DNA of 64,000 bases from JBHJHP01 sp042219855 (GTDB lineage Bacteria; Bacteroidota; Bacteroidia; Bacteroidales; UBA5342), in NCBI RefSeq assembly GCF_042219855.1, contig NZ_JBHJHP010000002.1:372001-436000 (forward strand). The letters are read 5' to 3'. How positions within the stretch are numbered: position 1 is the first letter of the stretch; the number at the start of each line of letters is the position of its first letter. This document shows, in pieces, positions 6,981 through 14,867 of the stretch. The notes beneath the pieces are model-generated. The model was not told the origin of the DNA. It did not search any database and was given only the letters and a program-made list of their open reading frames with translations. The position numbers and the translations under genes were made by a program.

Positions 6981-8276
6981 ATGGAAGTTTTACGATTCCC
7001 TGACCGAAAGGAATGGGATAAAATAACAAGCCGTCCGGACAACGACAACAGCGGTGTTTTTGACTCGGTTCAATCCATACTCGACGAGGTAAAAGCAGGT
7101 GGAGACAATGCTGTACTGAAGTTCGGAAAGAAATTTGACCGTGCAGATCTGGATCAGCTTCTGGTGACTGAAAATGAAATTGAAACGGCATCTAAACTGG
7201 TGGATGAAGAACTGAAAGATGCCATAAGACTGGCAGCTAAAAACATTGAAACATTCCATAAGACTCAGGTATTTGAAGGACAAACTGTTGAAACAACTCC
7301 CGGCGTAAACTGCTGGCAAAAAAGTGTAGCCATAGAAAAAGTTGGCTTGTATATTCCCGGAGGCACTGCACCTCTTTTCAGCACGGTACTGATGCTTGCT
7401 ATTCCGGCTAAAATAGCCGGTTGTAAAGAGATCATACTTTGTACACCTCCCTCTAAGGACGGCAGTATTCACCCGGCGATTCTGTGGACCGCACATTTTG
7501 TCGGTGTAACGTCAGTTTTTAAAGCCGGTGGTGTTCAGGCCATTGGTGCCATGGCCTACGGAACCGAATCCATTCCTAAAGTTTTCAAAATTTTTGGCCC
7601 GGGAAACCAATTTGTAACAGCTGCAAAACAGTTGGTAAGTTTAAAGGATGTTGCCATTGATATGCCGGCCGGCCCTTCTGAAGTGGAAGTGATTGCAGAC
7701 AAGGATTCCAATCCGGCATTTATCGTTTCCGATCTGCTTTCTCAGGCAGAACACGGTGAAACCAGCCAGGTCATCCTGGTAACAGATACTGAAGATTTGA
7801 TTGCACCGGTTCTTTATGAACTGGACAGCCAGCTTTCAAAGCTTCCCCGAAAAGATATGGCACGGAAAGCGATTGCCAACAGCAGGATGATCGTGGTAAA
7901 AAACACAGAAGAGATTGTTGATATCTCCAATCTTTACGCGCCTGAACACCTGATTATACAAAGCAAAAACTACAATGAAATCGCTGAAAAGGTAGTCAAT
8001 GCCGGATCCGTATTTCTGGGTCAGTATACCCCTGAAAGTGCCGGTGATTATGCATCAGGAACCAACCACACCTTGCCAACCAATGGCTATGCAAGGGCTT
8101 ACAGTGGAGTAAACCTTGATAGCTTCACGAAAAAGATCACTTTCCAGGAAATTACCGCACAGGGATTAACGAATATCGGCCCGGCCATAGAGAAAATGGC
8201 CGAAGCCGAACAGCTGATGGCACATAAAAATGCTGTTTCACTGCGATTAAAAGATATAGAAGATTCTGAAAAATGA
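6981..8276 (+). CDS. hisD: Histidinol dehydrogenase
   Basis: A 431-residue zinc enzyme oxidising histidinol to histidine with two NAD+. Family motifs are present: GLYIPGGTAPLFSTVLMLA, VFKIFGPGNQFVTAAKQLV, AIDMPAGPSEVEVIAD, and SAGDYASGTNHTLPTNGYAR with metal and catalytic residues. The length is normal. The last four bases (ATGA) overlap the hisC start, so the two are translationally coupled. It belongs to the attenuator-controlled hisGDCB operon. Confidence 0.96.
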   Translation: MEVLRFPDRKEWDKITSRPDNDNSGVFDSVQSILDEVKAGGDNAVLKFGKKFDRADLDQLLVTENEIETASKLVDEELKDAIRLAAKNIETFHKTQVFEGQTVETTPGVNCWQKSVAIEKVGLYIPGGTAPLFSTVLMLAIPAKIAGCKEIILCTPPSKDGSIHPAILWTAHFVGVTSVFKAGGVQAIGAMAYGTESIPKVFKIFGPGNQFVTAAKQLVSLKDVAIDMPAGPSEVEVIADKDSNPAFIVSDLLSQAEHGETSQVILVTDTEDLIAPVLYELDSQLSKLPRKDMARKAIANSRMIVVKNTEEIVDISNLYAPEHLIIQSKNYNEIAEKVVNAGSVFLGQYTPESAGDYASGTNHTLPTNGYARAYSGVNLDSFTKKITFQEITAQGLTNIGPAIEKMAEAEQLMAHKNAVSLRLKDIEDSEK

Positions 8277-9316
8277 GCCAGATTGATCTGAATAAACTGC
8301 TACGGGATAATATTAAGCAGCTAAAACCATACTCCAGCGCCCGGGATGAATTTTCGGGGACAGCTTCGGTTTTTCTTGATGCAAATGAAAATCCGTATAA
8401 CGAACCATATAACCGCTACCCCGATCCGCTGCAGAGGGAACTCAAAGCACGCATTTCAACAATTAAAGGGGTAGATCCATCCAGGATCTTCCTTGGAAAC
8501 GGCAGTGACGAACCCATTGATCTGCTTTTCAGGGCATTTTGTGAACCCGGTAAGGACAATATAGTGGCCATGGAGCCGAGTTATGGCATGTATACCGTTG
8601 CTGCTGACATTAATAATATCAAAGTAAAGCCGGCTTTGCTCAATGGCGATTACAGCCTGAACACCGATACAGTTTTGGATGCTGTTGATGAGGATACTAA
8701 ACTGATCTTTTTGTGTTCCCCCAATAATCCGACGGCTAATCTGCTCAAAAAAGAGGCGATAGAACCGATCCTGGACCGCTTTAAAGGATTAGTGATCATT
8801 GATGAAGCCTATATTGATTTTGCACCTGAGGCAACATGGCTGAACCAGCTGGATAAATATCCCAATCTTGTGGTTCTTCAGACTTTTTCGAAAGCATGGG
8901 GAATGGCCGCCATCCGTCTTGGAATGGCCTTTGCCGCAATTGAGATCATTCAGGTTCTGAATAAAATTAAATATCCCTATAACCTGAATATTCTTACGCA
9001 GCAGAAAGCCATGGAACTGCTGAAAGATGATGTCAAAAAAACCAATTGGGTGGATGCCATTTTAAAAGAACGGGAACGTCTGAAAGGTGAACTGTTAAAC
9101 ATTCCGTATGTTGAGAAGATATATCCTTCGGATGCCAACTTTTTACTGGTGAAGGTTAAGGATGCTGATGGAATATACCATAAACTGATTGATAATTCTG
9201 TGATCATCCGGAATCGTAGCCGTGTAAAGCTTTGTGAAGGTTCACTTCGCATCACGGTTGGGACACCTGAGGAAAACACAAAATTAGTCACTGCACTGAA
9301 CACATTAAAGGCTTAA
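8273..9316 (+). CDS. hisC: Histidinol-phosphate aminotransferase
   Basis: A 347-residue class I/II PLP aminotransferase. It shows FLDANENPYN at the substrate end, the IFLGNGSDEPIDLLFRAF motif, LCSPNNPTANLL, IIDEAYIDFAPE, and the PLP lysine in LQTFSKAWGMAAIRLGMAFA. The HisC-type end RVKLCEGSLRITVGTPEEN carries the substrate-phosphate-binding arginine. It converts imidazole acetol phosphate to histidinol phosphate. It overlaps hisD by four bases and is followed two bases later by hisB. Confidence 0.95.
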   Translation: MSQIDLNKLLRDNIKQLKPYSSARDEFSGTASVFLDANENPYNEPYNRYPDPLQRELKARISTIKGVDPSRIFLGNGSDEPIDLLFRAFCEPGKDNIVAMEPSYGMYTVAADINNIKVKPALLNGDYSLNTDTVLDAVDEDTKLIFLCSPNNPTANLLKKEAIEPILDRFKGLVIIDEAYIDFAPEATWLNQLDKYPNLVVLQTFSKAWGMAAIRLGMAFAAIEIIQVLNKIKYPYNLNILTQQKAMELLKDDVKKTNWVDAILKERERLKGELLNIPYVEKIYPSDANFLLVKVKDADGIYHKLIDNSVIIRNRSRVKLCEGSLRITVGTPEENTKLVTALNTLKA

Positions 9317-9318
9317 AA

Positions 9319-10446
9319 ATGGGCAAACAACGCATATTATTCATCGACCGGGACGGTACACTGGTCAAGGAGCCACCGGAAGATTATCAGCTGGATTCAC
9401 TGGAAAAACTGGAATTTTATCCGGGAGCGCTCCGGAACATGCATTACATTGCAGAGCTGGATTTCAAACTGCTTATGGTGAGCAACCAGGATGGCCTTGG
9501 AACGACTTCGTTTCCTGAAGAGACATTCCGGCCGGCACACAATAAAATTATTTCTGCGTTTAAGAATGAAGGTGTCGTATTTGATGCCGAGCATATTGAT
9601 CCGTCCATGCCCGAAGATAATTCTCCTGCACGCAAACCCGGAACTGCCATGCTCACCGAATATATGAAAGGTGATTATGACCTGGGTAATTCCTTTGTAA
9701 TCGGAGACAGACTAACAGATGTGCAACTGGCAAACAATCTGGGCTGCAAAGCCATTTTGTTATCCGATGTAATAACATCTGATGACCTGAAAACCAATGA
9801 ACTGTCTGAAGTTTGTGTGCTGCAAACCGGAAACTGGGATGATATTTACGCTTTTCTGAAAGCCGGGGAAAGAACAGCCGAAGTTCAACGCACAACAAAA
9901 GAGACGGATATTTATGTCCGGATCAACCTTGACGGTACGGGGAAATGCGATATTCATACTGGTCTTGGTTTTTTTGACCACATGCTGGAACAGATTGGAA
10001 AACATTCCGGTTCGGATCTGACTATTAAAGTTAAAGGAGATCTTGAAGTGGATGAACACCACACCATTGAAGACACTGCACTGGCCCTTGGAGAAGCCAT
10101 ATATAAAGCCATTGGCGATAAGCGTGGCATTGAACGCTACGGCTATGCCCTGCCCATGGATGATTCATTCATTACAGTAGCACTGGATTTTGGTGGCCGG
10201 CCATGGCTGGTCTGGAATGCTGAATTTAAGCGCGAAAAAGTGGGAGATATGCCAACTGAAATGTTTCTGCACTTCTTTAAATCCTTCTCGGATGCCGCAA
10301 AATGCAACCTGTACATCAAGGCAGAAGGAGATAATGAACACCATAAAATTGAAGGCATTTTCAAAGCCCTGGCCCGCTCTATAAAAATGGCGGTAAAACG
10401 GGATGTCTTTAAATTTGAACTGCCTTCTACAAAAGGTGTGTTATAG
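9319..10446 (+). CDS. hisB: Bifunctional histidinol-phosphatase / imidazoleglycerol-phosphate dehydratase
   Basis: A 375-residue fusion. Residues about 1-165 form a HAD phosphatase (DRDGT at the N-terminus, LLMVSNQDGLG, FVIGDRLTDVQLANNLGC). Residues about 185-375 form the dehydratase, with GLGFFDHMLEQIGKHSG, the metal-binding DEHHTIEDTALALGEA and NEHHKIEGIFKALARSIK. The fusion is the same arrangement as in enteric bacteria and common in Bacteroidota. It supplies steps 6 and 8 of the pathway. It is the last his gene here: hisH, hisA, hisF and hisI are not in this window, and a MITE-like element follows 6 bases after the stop. Confidence 0.96.
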   Translation: MGKQRILFIDRDGTLVKEPPEDYQLDSLEKLEFYPGALRNMHYIAELDFKLLMVSNQDGLGTTSFPEETFRPAHNKIISAFKNEGVVFDAEHIDPSMPEDNSPARKPGTAMLTEYMKGDYDLGNSFVIGDRLTDVQLANNLGCKAILLSDVITSDDLKTNELSEVCVLQTGNWDDIYAFLKAGERTAEVQRTTKETDIYVRINLDGTGKCDIHTGLGFFDHMLEQIGKHSGSDLTIKVKGDLEVDEHHTIEDTALALGEAIYKAIGDKRGIERYGYALPMDDSFITVALDFGGRPWLVWNAEFKREKVGDMPTEMFLHFFKSFSDAAKCNLYIKAEGDNEHHKIEGIFKALARSIKMAVKRDVFKFELPSTKGVL

Positions 10447-10452
10447 AATATT

Positions 10453-10634
10453 GAGGCTGTCCAAAAGGTAATATCAGAATTATCTTTATTTACGGATTGT
10501 AAGTAGTTTTTATAAAATTACCCCTAAATCCCCTGAAGGGGACTTAAAGCCTCCCACTTTAGGGGAGGTAAAATAAAGATTGCTTACAATTTATAAGTTT
10601 AAAATATTTTTATTTGTCTTTTTGGACAGCCCTC
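10453..10634. mobile_element. MITE-like non-coding element with terminal inverted repeats
   Basis: A roughly 180-base non-coding stretch is bounded by GAGGCTGTCCAAAAGG (10453-10468) and CTTTTTGGACAGCCCTC (10618-10634), which are inverted copies apart from one extra base. Inside are an imperfect palindrome (CCCCTAAA / TTTAGGGG) and CTTACAATTTATAAG-like dyads. It has no coding potential. The ends look like IS termini, so it is probably mobilised by a transposase encoded elsewhere. No clear target duplication was found. It sits between hisB and a convergent gene. Confidence 0.6.
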
Positions 10635-10641
10635 AAGAACT

Positions 10642-10989
10642 CTATTTCTTCACCCTCGCATCTACAAAACTTTTGATAAAGATGATCATGGCGTATAGCG
10701 ATGTCGCCATCATGATAACCACCCGAACCACTCCAATCTGACTATCGCGGCCAATTGCACCCGTAAGCGGTTTAACCAGTGATATCAGTAACAAAAATGT
10801 TAGTGTGACCACGATATGTGCCACTACCCTGTTTCCTCCCTGCATTGGTTTAACCATTGCCAGTAATACAACTCCTGCAAATACCGGTATAAGTGCAGTG
10901 AATGATGGTGTTTCACTTCCGAAATAGGACCAGAGACCGATTAGAATCAGTACAATACTGTTTAGTAAATTTGCCAAATATGGTTTCAT
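10642..10989 (-). CDS. Small integral membrane protein, unknown
   Basis: A 115-residue hydrophobic protein with four likely membrane helices: about 8-26 (NSIVLILIGLWSYFG), 30-47 (FTALIPVFAGVVLLAMV), 57-76 (VAHIVVTLTFLLLISLV) and 88-108 (VVRVVIMMATSLYAMIIFIK). There are short loops and a basic C-terminus (DARVKK). The overall plan recalls small four-helix TMEM14-like proteins, but no signature is certain. It is transcribed convergently with hisB and stands alone; the MITE-like element lies directly at its 3' end. Confidence 0.65.
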   Translation of the reverse strand: MKPYLANLLNSIVLILIGLWSYFGSETPSFTALIPVFAGVVLLAMVKPMQGGNRVVAHIVVTLTFLLLISLVKPLTGAIGRDSQIGVVRVVIMMATSLYAMIIFIKSFVDARVKK

Positions 10990-11075
10990 CGCAAATATTT
11001 TAATGTTTTTTCTGTCCTACTATAAACCATTTTTATCCGGAATCGTTTAAAATAAGAACTTAATATTCTATAAAC

Positions 11076-11432
11076 ATGGCAAACGATAAACAAAGCCGGA
11101 AATCATTTTTGAAGCGAATAGGACTGTCACTGGGAGCTGCAGCTATGGCTCCGCTCGCCACAGCATCAGATGTTGGTTATATGAAAGATGATAAGCTTGA
11201 TGATGTGCAGAAAGAATTTTTACACACTTACGAAAAGTGGCTGGGTGAATTTCACGGGTTTGTAAAAAAACAAAAAGCTGACTTCACCAACCTTGAGAAC
11301 AACAAAAAACTGATGGCTTTGTCGGCAGAAGCCGAAGAATGGAAAAAACAGCTTGAAATTCATATGCTGGATGAACGGTTTTCGAGATATCACGAAAAAA
11401 TTACCAGAAAGGTCACCGAGGAAATAGCTTAG
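11076..11432 (+). CDS. Exported small protein with Tat-like N-terminus, unknown
   Basis: A 118-residue protein. The N-terminus SRKSFLKRIGLSLGAAAMAP has a twin-arginine-like RKSFLK motif (Lys in place of the second Arg) before a weakly hydrophobic segment ending in LATASDVG. The mature part is about 85 residues, helical and charged (EKWLGEFHGFVKKQKADF, AEEWKKQLEIHMLDERFSRY), with no cysteines or recognised domain. Many Bacteroidota oxidoreductases begin with a similar signal, so it may be a small Tat-exported partner. Function is unknown; the gene stands alone. Confidence 0.55.
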   Translation: MANDKQSRKSFLKRIGLSLGAAAMAPLATASDVGYMKDDKLDDVQKEFLHTYEKWLGEFHGFVKKQKADFTNLENNKKLMALSAEAEEWKKQLEIHMLDERFSRYHEKITRKVTEEIA

Positions 11433-11454
11433 TTAATTACGAGTTACGAATTAA

Positions 11455-11488
11455 GAATTACGAATAGGAACAATGTAATTCGTAATTA
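11455..11488. terminator. Dyad of the GAATTACGAAT / ATTCGTAATT type
   Basis: GAATTACGAAT (11455-11465) and ATTCGTAATT (11478-11487) form an A+T-rich inverted repeat between two convergent genes. Similar ATTACGAATTAAGAATT strings recur near 22.08 and 22.64 kb, so this is a dispersed intergenic repeat that could also end transcription in both directions. Confidence 0.4.
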
Positions 11489-11514
11489 TTCATTCATAAT
11501 TCTGAATTGATTTT

Positions 11515-12207
11515 TTATCCTTTGATGCTGACATCTTCAAGACCGTGTTTATCCAGAATTTTGATGTCCTTACCATCCAGGGATATTAATTTATCCTGTT
11601 CAAATTCTTTTAGCAATTTAACCGTACTTTCCATGGTGATTCCTGCAAATTCAGCGATCTCTTTTCTGGTCAGATGTTGAAATACATCTTCTTTCAGAAA
11701 ATCTTCCTGCGCAAGATACAGTAAGGTCGTTGCCAATTTTCCAGGCATTTGTTTGTGGGTAATGGTCTTAATAATCTCCAGCAGATGGTTCTCGGTTCGA
11801 TAGTTGCGCGATACAATATTAAATGCAAAATCACGGTTATCCTTCAGGATCTTTTTAAGGCCTTCTTTATCTATCATGCAAACTGCAGACTCTTTTAGCG
11901 CCATTGCTGTATAATTGTAAACACTCTCTCCAAATACCGTTGAAAACGCAATGAAGTCACCGCCTTTCATCAGGCTGATGCTTTTAAATTTTCCTCTGCC
12001 CGTTTCCACAAAAACCTTCACCAGACCATCCAGCACATACAATACATACGGGGCAAACGCGCCCTGCTTGCACACTGTCTCGCCACTATTATAAACAATC
12101 TGACGTTTCTTAGTGCTGATAAAATCGAGCTCATCCTCTGTCAGCATCATAAAACAACTGCTCTTGCTGAATATAGAGTTCAGGTGGGGTACCTGGTGTT
12201 CTTCCAT
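11515..12207 (-). CDS. Crp/Fnr-family transcriptional regulator
   Basis: A 230-residue regulator. A cyclic-nucleotide-binding-like beta-roll spans about residues 15-130 (QIVYNSGETVCKQGAFAPYV, LMKGGDFIAFSTVFGES, AVCMIDKEGLKKIL). A dimerisation helix follows, then a C-terminal winged helix (HLTRKEIAEFAGITMESTVK) whose recognition helix has the TxExxxK pattern of the family (here MESTVKLLKEFEQD). There are no N-terminal cysteine clusters for an Fe-S cluster as in FNR, so a redox sensor of the FNR type is unlikely. The ligand and targets cannot be read from the sequence. It stands alone. Confidence 0.88.
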   Translation of the reverse strand: MEEHQVPHLNSIFSKSSCFMMLTEDELDFISTKKRQIVYNSGETVCKQGAFAPYVLYVLDGLVKVFVETGRGKFKSISLMKGGDFIAFSTVFGESVYNYTAMALKESAVCMIDKEGLKKILKDNRDFAFNIVSRNYRTENHLLEIIKTITHKQMPGKLATTLLYLAQEDFLKEDVFQHLTRKEIAEFAGITMESTVKLLKEFEQDKLISLDGKDIKILDKHGLEDVSIKG

Positions 12208-12250
12208 CGCATTTTATTTAAAATACGAAGATACAAAAAACAGCGATACA

Positions 12251-12281
12251 GCGAGGGTTTCGCTATGAACGAAGCCCTCGT
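12251..12281. repeat. GCGAGGG-TTCG hairpin repeat, copy 1
   Basis: GCGAGGGTTTCG and CGAAGCCCTCGT form a stem with a short loop between the Crp/Fnr and M56-amidase genes. It is a member of a dispersed family seen again at 14176, 14361, 17371 and 22601. Confidence 0.65.
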
Positions 12282-12290
12282 TAAGCAAAT

Positions 12291-13730
12291 TTACTTTCTG
12301 TTTTCCTGAATTTTCAGAAGTCCGTTATAAATGGATTTTGCAATTTGCGTTTGGTAATCGGGATCAGCAAATGTTGCAACATCCCGATCAGCAACTGAAA
12401 GATCAATAGAATATAAAGCAGAAGGACATTCACTATGCTTGAGCACATAAAATGGCCCGCTTATAATTTTATTACTTTCCTTGTTCAAAGATTCTGAAAG
12501 TAAATCTTCACAGCAGGCAAATGATTCAGAAGCATATACGCCATCCTTATAATAGGATATAAAATCGTTGACTCCTTTCGCAATATTATCCTGACAATGA
12601 ATGCTCAGAAAAAAGTCAGGATGGTTTTCTGTTGCGATATCCACCCGTTTTTTTAACTCTAAAAACTCATCATCTGTTTTAGTGAGTATAATTTTAATAT
12701 TATCACCATTATTCAGACTCAAGGAATACAAAAGCTTACTCACACTCAAATTAATATCCTTTTCCTGTATGCCATTCAACACAGCTCCGGGATCCTTTCC
12801 TCCATGGCCGGAATCAATTACAACTACGAAAGGTTCACGTTCTGCACCCAGATCGAAGGAGGTTAAAATAAAAAAGGAAACAGACAATGACAATGCAAAA
12901 AGAAGAGTAACCCATCTTCTGAAGATTGCAGGACTTTTTCGGTTTACCATACGTATTCTGTTTTTAGTTTGCGTAAAATTAAATCCACTGACCAATTGAT
13001 AGCTTTGTTTTTTTATTGAACTATTAATCAGACAATTAAAATATTTCTCTCTATCCGTTCCCGATTTCACAACACCATCATCTGCCAGATATTCATGGTT
13101 CAACACCATTATTCTTTTAAATACCCAAATCAACGGATTGAACCAGAACGTACATTTTATCAGTTCCACCAAAATGATATCCAAAGAATGAAACTGTTTT
13201 ATATGGACCCTCTCATGTTGAATCAATATAGAAGCCGATGCATCATTTTTTAAATCATGGCTGCTTATAAACAGATAATTCAAAAAACTATAAGGTTTAA
13301 TCCGCTTCTCTTTTACTATCATTTTCAATCCATTCACTTTAATGCACCTGTTTCTGGTACTCAAGAGGATTAACATCAGGTTGAAAACAAACCGAATCAA
13401 AAAAACCGAAACAATAAGAAAATATATTATTAGAAATTTTTGCTTTTCAGTAAGTTCAAAATTATCAACGTCTCGTAAAAGGATCTCCTCATTTTGCACA
13501 ACGTCTTTTTGAATTTGATTTTTATCAGAGCTACTCATTCTGAATTCTTTAATTATGGAAGGCATATTATTTACCCTTATATTCATTGTTGGTACAATTA
13601 AGCTCAGCACCAATGCCGCTAACAAGAAGAACCGGATAAAAACAAAATTCTTAAGGGATTTAAGTAAGGTGTAATAAAGCAGAATCGCAATTCCTAAACC
13701 TATACTGGATTTTAAAATATACTCAACCAT
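12291..13730 (-). CDS. BlaR1-type M56 membrane peptidase fused to an N-acetylmuramoyl-L-alanine amidase domain
   Basis: A 479-residue protein. Residues 1-270 form an M56/BlaR1 membrane peptidase with several helices and the zinc motif HERVH (172-176), followed by FWFNPLIWVFKRIMVLNHEYLADD. A membrane helix at about 273-291 leads to a periplasmic amidase_3 domain (301-479) with IDSGHGGKDPG, the glutamate in IQEKDINLSVS and DFFLSIHCQD, that is, all three zinc ligands. The usual final catalytic glutamate (VLVExxF) appears replaced: the aligned stretch reads PSALYSIDLSVAD. BlaR1 normally carries a penicillin-binding sensor at this place; here the amidase domain may sense cell-wall fragments. The blaI-like gene lies one base upstream, forming the usual two-gene unit. 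Confidence 0.85.
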   Translation of the reverse strand: MVEYILKSSIGLGIAILLYYTLLKSLKNFVFIRFFLLAALVLSLIVPTMNIRVNNMPSIIKEFRMSSSDKNQIQKDVVQNEEILLRDVDNFELTEKQKFLIIYFLIVSVFLIRFVFNLMLILLSTRNRCIKVNGLKMIVKEKRIKPYSFLNYLFISSHDLKNDASASILIQHERVHIKQFHSLDIILVELIKCTFWFNPLIWVFKRIMVLNHEYLADDGVVKSGTDREKYFNCLINSSIKKQSYQLVSGFNFTQTKNRIRMVNRKSPAIFRRWVTLLFALSLSVSFFILTSFDLGAEREPFVVVIDSGHGGKDPGAVLNGIQEKDINLSVSKLLYSLSLNNGDNIKIILTKTDDEFLELKKRVDIATENHPDFFLSIHCQDNIAKGVNDFISYYKDGVYASESFACCEDLLSESLNKESNKIISGPFYVLKHSECPSALYSIDLSVADRDVATFADPDYQTQIAKSIYNGLLKIQENRK

Positions 13731-13731
13731 G

Positions 13732-14112
13732 TCATTGGTTCTTTTGGGAAATTTGTGACTTAACCAGTTCCTTCAGCTCTTCCAGTTCTTCAACACTGAG
13801 GTCACTGTTTTTTGTGAAAAAAGATGCAAACTGGGTTGCTGAATCATTAAAAAAGAGAGAGATGATACTTTTCAAATATCCAGAAAAGTAGTCCTTTTTC
13901 TGCAGAATTGGAAAATACAGTTTGTCCCTTCCAAGTTTTTTGAACCCGATATATTTTTTGGAGCACATTCTGTTCAACTGTGTTGAGATGGTAGTGTACG
14001 CCGGCTTTGGCTCAGGAAACCTTTCAACAATGTCTTTCATAAATCCTTCTTCTATCTCCCAGAGATATCCCATAATCTGAAGTTCGGACTTATTAAGCTG
14101 TTTTATAACCAT
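13732..14112 (-). CDS. BlaI/MecI-family transcriptional repressor
   Basis: A 126-residue winged-helix repressor. It begins LNKSELQIMGYLWEIEEGFM, with the recognition segment KPAYTTISTQLNRMCSKKYI and the following KLGRDKLYFPILQKKDY typical of BlaI/MecI. The C-terminal dimerisation part is acidic (LSVEELEELKELVKSQISQ). BlaI proteins are cleaved after a signal relayed by the partner M56 peptidase, which is the next gene here. The pair probably responds to cell-wall stress and is autoregulated; the operator should be in 14113-14160, but no dyad is obvious. Confidence 0.92.
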   Translation of the reverse strand: MVIKQLNKSELQIMGYLWEIEEGFMKDIVERFPEPKPAYTTISTQLNRMCSKKYIGFKKLGRDKLYFPILQKKDYFSGYLKSIISLFFNDSATQFASFFTKNSDLSVEELEELKELVKSQISQKNQ

Positions 14113-14175
14113 AAATGTAGTTTTAATACTACAAATGTAGTAATTAATTCTAAATGAGCAAATTTTTTATGCTCA

Positions 14176-14190
14176 GCGAGGGTTTCGTTT
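14176..14190. repeat. GCGAGGG-TTCG repeat, half copy
   Basis: GCGAGGGTTTCGTTT matches one arm and loop of the dispersed hairpin family. The complementary arm is interrupted by the REP-like element that follows at 14203, and the next full copy lies on its other side at 14361, as if the element had inserted into this repeat. Confidence 0.5.
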
Positions 14191-14202
14191 TAAACCAATC
14201 CT

Positions 14203-14349
14203 TTCTTTCGCCCTTATCGGGTTTTTCAATTAATGCATCTTGTTTTCCTACCATACAGGCACTCCTCCGGAGGGCAAGGAGGACCGTAGGCTCCGACAGT
14301 ATGGTAGAAAATAATACACCGCATAAACCGAGCACCGTAGGTGCGAAAA
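14203..14349. repeat. REP-like palindromic repeat, copy 3 (inverted)
   Basis: It begins TTCTTTCGCCCTTATCGGG, the exact reverse complement of the right end of copy 2. It has inner arms CCTACCATAC and GTATGGTAGAAA (14299-14310) and ends in GAGCACCGTAGGTGCGAAA, matching the reverse of the left end. The core between the inner arms is shorter and unlike the 112-base core of copies 1 and 2. Together with the hairpin copies on each side it fills the gap 14113-14510, which has no gene. Confidence 0.75.
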
Positions 14350-14360
14350 AAACGTGTTTA

Positions 14361-14391
14361 GTGAGAGTTTCGTTTTAAATGAAGCCCTCGC
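14361..14391. repeat. GCGAGGG-TTCG hairpin repeat, copy 3
   Basis: GTGAGAGTTTCG and GAAGCCCTCGCT surround a short A+T-rich loop; the left arm has diverged (GAGAG for GAGGG). It belongs to the same family as 12251-12281. Confidence 0.55.
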
Positions 14392-14483
14392 TAACACCCT
14401 CGCCAAAAATCATTTTGCAAAATTTCAATTTTTGGATTGTAATACTTCAATGGCTTTTTCTTTACCGGAATTTGGCAGCGCCG

Positions 14484-14491
14484 TACTTTTG
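14484..14491 (+). promoter_or_regulatory. -7 element TACTTTTG of the redox operon
   Basis: TACTTTTG fits TAnnTTTG and lies 20 bases before the NifX-like gene start at 14511. The -33 region (CTTTACC around 14458-14466) is only a partial match to TTTG at a plausible distance. Confidence 0.4.
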
Positions 14492-14510
14492 TTGCATAGA
14501 AATTTAGTGA

Positions 14511-14855
14511 ATGAAACGCATCGCAATTCCAATACAAGACAACAGGCTGAGTTCCAAATACGGAACATGCGATTTTCTGACGGTCTATGCAACGGAAGGC
14601 AGAAAAGTTGTCGGAAAGGAAACATTACTTCCTGTCATTGGATCAACCGAGGAAATTGCAACTCAACTGAACGCAATGGGTATTGGTATTGTGATCACAA
14701 ACTTTATAGAGCCGGGCATCATAGGCTATTTGGCTCAGCACAAAATTCAGGTTTTTATTGGGGTTAAAAACAGCGATCCGGATGTGCTTGTCCGTCAGTA
14801 TTTAGACGGACAGCTCACCTCGGATCAAAAAGTAATGCATTTGTATAACAATTAA
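14511..14855 (+). CDS. NifX/NifB-type dinitrogenase cofactor-binding domain protein
   Basis: A 114-residue single-domain protein of the NifX/NafY/NifB C-terminal family (MTH1175-like). The start MKRIAIPIQDNRLSSKYGTC and the middle ATQLNAMGIGIVITNFIEPG, followed by QVFIGVKNSDPDVLVRQYLDG, are typical. In nitrogen fixers the fold carries iron-molybdenum cofactor precursors. Small stand-alone forms in anaerobes have no assigned job, and no nif genes are near. It is the first gene of a unit with an atypical thioredoxin (12 bases on) and thioredoxin reductase, which suggests a role with metal or thiol redox chemistry. That role is inference. Confidence 0.82.
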   Translation: MKRIAIPIQDNRLSSKYGTCDFLTVYATEGRKVVGKETLLPVIGSTEEIATQLNAMGIGIVITNFIEPGIIGYLAQHKIQVFIGVKNSDPDVLVRQYLDGQLTSDQKVMHLYNN

Positions 14856-14867
14856 ACATAAAGTAAA

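Noticed and set aside
14354..14767. Open frame of 137 codons on the plus strand ahead of and across the NifX-like gene
   Set aside because: It overlaps the NifX-like gene in another frame and begins in a hairpin repeat; no family features.
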